From the NCBI GenBank assembly GCA_963582345.1, contig CAUZSN010000101.1, positions 1-9,849 on the forward strand: a DNA stretch of 9,849 nucleotides, written 5' to 3'. Made by a program: the position numbers and the translations under genes. A model generated the notes under the pieces. That model ran no database searches. It was not told the DNA's origin and saw nothing but the letters and a program-made list of their open reading frames with translations. Shown here piece after piece: positions 7,019-9,849 of this stretch. Numbering within the stretch: position 1 is the stretch's first letter; each line of letters opens with the position of its first letter. Source of the stretch: CAUZSN01 sp963582345 (GTDB lineage Bacteria > Planctomycetota > Planctomycetia > Planctomycetales > Planctomycetaceae).

Positions 7019-7366
7019 ATGCCCCGCTTCGTCATTCTGGTTCACGATCACCCTTTTTTGCACTGGGACTTTATGCTGGAAGTCGATGCCGTTCTGAGAA
7101 CGTGGCGCTTGCTTGATGAACCAAACAGCTCTGGTGAAATAGCGGCCGAGCCATTGCCGGTTCATCGCAAACACTACCTAGACTATGAAGGTCCTGTCAG
7201 TAATGGCCGTGGCACGGTGCGCTGCTGGGATTGTGGTGACTACACACTAGTCCAAGAATCACTGACCAAGATTTTCGTGCAGCTTGAAGGCCAGAAACTG
7301 AATGGCTTGGCAGTTTTGGAGTGCGATGTTGATAAGAGCTGCTCATTTTCAATGACGGCCAATTAA
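7019..7366 (+). CDS. Small stand-alone LigD 3'-phosphoesterase-domain-like protein
   Basis: A 115-residue protein resembling the N-terminal phosphoesterase domain of DNA ligase D, which trims 3'-phosphates and ribonucleotides during end joining. It has no ligase or polymerase domain. The start reads MPRFVILVHDHPFLHWDFML and a second conserved block is HRKHYLDYEGPVSNGRG. His9, His15, Asp17, His49 and Tyr53 fall at the spacing of the LigD residues I remember as His42, His48, Asp50, His84 and Tyr88. The Arg52 equivalent is Met19, so activity may differ. The family is common in planctomycetes as a single-domain protein; its cellular role is not settled and the repair link is inference. ATG 7019 is chosen because homology begins at MPRF; the ribosome site (GTGAG) is weak. 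The frame is open upstream to 6893, but those residues look non-coding. It is divergent from glnA, with 116 bp between the starts. Confidence 0.78.
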   Translation: MPRFVILVHDHPFLHWDFMLEVDAVLRTWRLLDEPNSSGEIAAEPLPVHRKHYLDYEGPVSNGRGTVRCWDCGDYTLVQESLTKIFVQLEGQKLNGLAVLECDVDKSCSFSMTAN

Positions 7367-7420
7367 TCCGCAAACGCGATATCGCAGCGAATGTGCTGTT
7401 GTGTACACAATCGGGCAGTC

Positions 7421-7450
7421 TTGACCCTCTGCTTTCGGGTTCCCTATGAT
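7421..7450 (+). promoter_or_regulatory. Sigma-70-like promoter upstream of gltX
   Basis: TTGACC (7421-7426) and TATGAT (7445-7450) are separated by 18 bases; each hexamer matches consensus at five of six positions. Transcription would begin near 7457, giving gltX a leader of more than 300 bases that includes the hairpin at 7626-7650 and the short ORF at 7673-7777. The site rests on sequence match alone. Confidence 0.35.
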
Positions 7451-7625
7451 CCACCGCAGTTTTTCAACCAACACGATTTACACAGCCGTATGTCATATCA
7501 TGGTCAATGGCTCAGATAAGCATCTCCATCCGAATGGCACTCTGTTAAGTTGTCACAATGCGGAAAGCGGTTCACTTCACAGACTAGATGCTTATTTCGA
7601 AAATTAATCAGAAATTGAGTGCAGT

Positions 7626-7650
7626 AGGCAAGGCTTGTGCCAAGCCGCCT
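7626..7650. other. Strong bulged hairpin in the gltX leader region
   Basis: GGCTTG (7632-7637) and CAAGCC (7641-7646) pair around a TGC loop. The stem continues with AGGC (7626-7629) against GCCT (7647-7650), leaving an AA bulge on the 5' side. Ten base pairs, mostly GC, make it the most stable structure seen in this gap. No T-run follows on the + strand, so it is not a standard terminator. It may end transcription of the phosphoesterase gene or act as a leader structure for gltX. Confidence 0.35.
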
Positions 7651-7672
7651 GCCGTGAGCTATTTAACAACAT

Positions 7673-7777
7673 ATGGTTCAACAAGAGCTTCGCTCTCTTT
7701 GGTCGAATATCCCAGAGTCAGCAGCAGAATTTCGAAATGGACATCTAGCATTCCATAGCGCACGCTGGGGAAACTGA
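7673..7777 (+). CDS. Possible 34-codon leader ORF before gltX
   Basis: ATG at 7673 opens a frame of 34 codons (MVQQELRSLWSNIPESAAEF...) ending in TGA at 7775-7777, six bases before the gltX start. The GGGGAA that may serve as the gltX ribosome site lies inside its last codons, so translation of the two could be coupled. No good ribosome site precedes its own ATG, and I recognise no family. It may be a chance frame. Confidence 0.2.
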   Translation: MVQQELRSLWSNIPESAAEFRNGHLAFHSARWGN

Positions 7778-7783
7778 ACTTTC

Positions 7784-9343
7784 ATGGCAACAGTTCGAAC
7801 TCGCTTTGCTCCTAGTCCCACTGGATACATGCACATCGGCGGCATGCGGACCGCCCTGTTCAATTGGCTGTGGGCCAGACATAACGAAGGTCAGTTCATC
7901 CTGCGGATCGACGACACCGATCAAGAACGGAACGTCGAACAAGCATTGATACCCATTCTGCGTGCCTTTCGATGGCTGGGACTTGATTGGGACGAAGGCC
8001 CCGAAGTTGGTGGTGTGTACGCTCCGTATTTTCAGTCACAGCGCCACCTGTTTTACGATCAGTCAAAGCAGCAATTGCTGGACGCAGGTCAAGCGTATCA
8101 TGATTATGACACGCCTGAACAAATCCGGGCCGATCGGCAGGCTGCGAAGAAAGAAGGTCGTAACTATTTGAACATCCGCCGTTCGCTGGAACTCACTGCG
8201 GAACAAATCGAGCAATACGAATTGGAAGGACGTCCGTCGGTCGTACGGTTTTCGGTGCCGCGCGACCAATTCGTAACGATCGACGACGCGATTCGCGGGC
8301 GTGTTGAATGGGATTGCTCACTAATTTGTGATCCGGTTATCGTCCGCGGTAACGGATCGCCGTTATATAATTTTGCCACGGCCGTCGACGATGGGCTTAT
8401 GCAAATCACTCACGTGATCCGGGGCGAAGAACATTTGTCGAACACACCGATCCAGGCCCTGATCCATCAGGCCCTCGGTCACGAACTGCCACAGTTCGTG
8501 CACATTCCTTATGTGGCCGCTCCGGGTTCAAAGGAAAAGCTTAGCAAACGAAAACTAGACAAGTACCGCAAAAATCCGCAATTCAAGAAAATGTTCGACA
8601 AGGCCGACCAGGTGTTGCCGCAGATCGGATTAGCCGGCTCACGTGCACTCGATCCGGTCATGGTCGAGTACTACGTGCGAATGGGATATCTGCCGGCCGC
8701 AGTATTAAACGCTTTGGCGCGACTGGGTTGGTCGCTGGACGACAAGACCGAGATTATGACTCTGGAATCAATCATCGACAACTTCACGCTCGATCGCGTC
8801 ATCAAAAGTCCAGCTGGATTCGATCCGGACAAATTGATTAGTTTACAAACTCATTGGATCGGACAGTTACCAATCGAAGACAAAATCGACGGCTGTCTCG
8901 CGTACCTCGTCAAAGCCGGTCTCATTGACGCGCATCCCGACACTGCAGTGCGGAGTTACATTTCCGAAATCCTCGTTGCAATGGGCAACCGACTTAAAAT
9001 CTTCTGCGACATCTTGGACCACCGCGAGTTCTTCGTTGCCGACGATCAACTGGACTATGATGAAAAGGCCTTTGAAAAGAGAATCCGCAAGACGAATGCG
9101 GCTGATCTATTGGAAAAGTTTAGCGAGCGGTTAGCTACAACCGAGACTTTCGACGCCGAGTCACTCGAGAAGCTGATGCACGATTTCGTCGAAACTGAGG
9201 GGATCAAGATCGGACAAATAATCCACTCAGTCCGTGTCGCAGTTTCCGGCAAGTCTGTTGGTATCGGTTTGTTCGACTGTCTGGCCCTTCTAGGCCGTAA
9301 GCGTTGTTTGATTCGACTTGATCGAGCCTTGAAGCGTTTGTGA
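7784..9343 (+). CDS. gltX: Glutamyl-tRNA synthetase
   Basis: Class Ib synthetase that attaches glutamate to tRNA-Glu. It has 519 residues, slightly longer than the usual 470-500. The N-terminus RFAPSPTGYMHIGGMRTALF holds the HIGH-type motif HIGG (17-20), and FILRIDDTDQERN follows. The KMSKS-type motif is KLSKR (252-256). GNGSPLYNFATAVDD and THVIRGEEHLSNTPIQ are GluRS signatures of the catalytic core. Between KLSKR and MGYLPAAVLNALARLGWS there are about 30-35 residues more than in typical bacterial GluRS (roughly 257-292), a possible lineage insert. The helical anticodon-binding domain ends with the KIGQIIHSVRVAVSGKSVGIGLFDCLALLG block, so the protein is complete. ATG 7784 is where homology begins; GGGGAA lies about 13 bases upstream, a rather long spacing. 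A GlnRS gene next to it suggests that it charges tRNA-Glu only, but that is inference. Confidence 0.96.
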   Translation: MATVRTRFAPSPTGYMHIGGMRTALFNWLWARHNEGQFILRIDDTDQERNVEQALIPILRAFRWLGLDWDEGPEVGGVYAPYFQSQRHLFYDQSKQQLLDAGQAYHDYDTPEQIRADRQAAKKEGRNYLNIRRSLELTAEQIEQYELEGRPSVVRFSVPRDQFVTIDDAIRGRVEWDCSLICDPVIVRGNGSPLYNFATAVDDGLMQITHVIRGEEHLSNTPIQALIHQALGHELPQFVHIPYVAAPGSKEKLSKRKLDKYRKNPQFKKMFDKADQVLPQIGLAGSRALDPVMVEYYVRMGYLPAAVLNALARLGWSLDDKTEIMTLESIIDNFTLDRVIKSPAGFDPDKLISLQTHWIGQLPIEDKIDGCLAYLVKAGLIDAHPDTAVRSYISEILVAMGNRLKIFCDILDHREFFVADDQLDYDEKAFEKRIRKTNAADLLEKFSERLATTETFDAESLEKLMHDFVETEGIKIGQIIHSVRVAVSGKSVGIGLFDCLALLGRKRCLIRLDRALKRL

Positions 9344-9364
9344 TCCACGCTGCTCGCCTATAAT
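9338..9364 (+). promoter_or_regulatory. Possible promoter of glnS overlapping the gltX end
   Basis: A perfect -10 hexamer TATAAT lies at 9359-9364 in the gltX-glnS gap. Upstream, TTGTGA (9338-9343, containing the gltX stop) could be a weak -35 with a short 15-base spacer. Transcription would begin about 16 bases before the glnS start. Co-transcription with gltX remains equally likely. Confidence 0.3.
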
Positions 9365-9386
9365 TGTCAGGAATGGAGCCGCAAGA

Positions 9387-9849
9387 ATGTCAACAACTGA
9401 ATCGACACCGACTTCAGACTTTGTTCGGCAGATCGTCGAGCAAGATTTGAAGACGAACAAATGGAATGGCCAGGTGGTGACTCGGTTCCCACCAGAACCG
9501 AACGGTTATTTGCACATCGGTCATGCCAAATCCATCTGTCTGAATTTCGGGATCGCCAAAGAATTCGGTGGCAAGTGTAATTTGCGATTTGATGATACCG
9601 ATCCAACCAAAGAAGACGTTGAATACGTAGATACAATCAAACGGGATGTGCGGTGGTTGGGTTTCGATTGGAATGATCGCGAATACTACGCATCGGACTA
9701 TTTCGAGCGGTTGCACGAATGGGCGGTGCAGTTGATCCAAGACGGCAAGGCATACGTTGACAGTCAGACGCTTGAAGAAATACGGGAAACCCGAGGCACG
9801 TTAACCGAACCGGGTCAGGAAAGTCCATTTCGCAATCGAGCCATTGAAG
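9387..9849 (+). CDS. glnS: Glutaminyl-tRNA synthetase, 3'-truncated by the window edge
   Basis: Class Ib synthetase that charges tRNA-Gln directly with glutamine. 154 codons are present with no stop before the window ends, so about the first quarter of the roughly 550-residue protein is visible. The N-terminus SDFVRQIVEQDLKTNKWNG leads into RFPPEPNGYLHIGHAKSICL with the HIGH motif at 43-46. NLRFDDTDPTKEDVEYVDTI and VRWLGFDW follow. The PPEPNGYLHIGHAKSI block distinguishes GlnRS from bacterial GluRS. ATG 9387 is preceded by GGAATGGAG, with GGAG eight bases upstream, a good ribosome site. It follows gltX by 43 bases and may be co-transcribed with it. Most bacteria lack GlnRS and make Gln-tRNA through GatCAB; its presence implies a direct route here. 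Confidence 0.96.
   Translation, partial: MSTTESTPTSDFVRQIVEQDLKTNKWNGQVVTRFPPEPNGYLHIGHAKSICLNFGIAKEFGGKCNLRFDDTDPTKEDVEYVDTIKRDVRWLGFDWNDREYYASDYFERLHEWAVQLIQDGKAYVDSQTLEEIRETRGTLTEPGQESPFRNRAIE

Larger units (their letters stand above)
7367..7783. other. 417-bp intergenic region before gltX
   Basis: No convincing gene or RNA gene lies here. It contains a sigma-70-like promoter sequence, a strong bulged hairpin and a 34-codon ORF ending just before gltX, each listed separately. There is also a small AGAGC-TTC-GCTCT hairpin at 7684-7696. The palindrome ATTTCGAAA occurs twice (7594-7602 and 7729-7737). No tRNA-like or T-box-like consensus was recognised. Confidence 0.5.

Noticed and set aside
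7670..7690. GGTTCAAC as a tRNA T-loop
   Set aside because: No acceptor, D or anticodon arms can be folded around it.

Overview
The window looks like an ordinary chromosomal core-gene segment from a bacterium of moderate GC content. My best inference is a member of the Planctomycetes (Pirellula/Rhodopirellula-like). That rests on remembered family features: a long charged insert in ArgRS, a PIN-TRAM protein of the YacL type, a small stand-alone LigD-phosphoesterase-like protein, an extra segment after the KLSKR loop of GluRS, and a GlnRS beside GluRS. No marker gene proves the taxonomy. I see no rRNA, tRNA, CRISPR array, insertion sequence, prophage gene or integration site.

Layout from left to right: (1) The 3' part of argS enters from the left edge on the + strand and converges on (2) a minus-strand pair, an Ap4A-phosphorylase-type HIT protein followed by a membrane-anchored PIN-TRAM protein. 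The PIN-TRAM reading frame is broken by one missing base near its N-terminus. (3) A 260-bp divergent intergenic region separates the HIT gene from purU (formyltetrahydrofolate deformylase, +). (4) purU meets a family-5-like uracil-DNA glycosylase (-) tail to tail, and the two stop codons share the palindrome TTAA. (5) Upstream of the glycosylase on the same strand lies glnA, a type I glutamine synthetase. It keeps the adenylylation tyrosine and has a candidate sigma-54 promoter, but carries Asn where the ammonium-binding Asp-50 is expected. (6) Divergent from glnA is a small LigD 3'-phosphoesterase-domain protein. (7) After a 417-bp non-coding stretch with a promoter-like sequence, a hairpin and a 34-codon ORF come gltX and, 43 bp later, the 5' part of glnS, which runs off the right edge.

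Functionally the segment is rich in translation and glutamate/glutamine metabolism. It holds three class I aminoacyl-tRNA synthetases (Arg, Glu, Gln), and glutamine synthetase makes the amino acid that GlnRS uses. PurU recycles formyl-THF to THF and formate. The HIT protein probably degrades Ap4A, a by-product of aminoacyl-tRNA synthetases. The glycosylase and possibly the phosphoesterase-like protein belong to DNA repair. I found no convincing new multi-gene system. The points most worth checking are the PIN-TRAM frameshift, the Asp-50 to Asn change in GlnA, the glnA promoter and the gltX leader.
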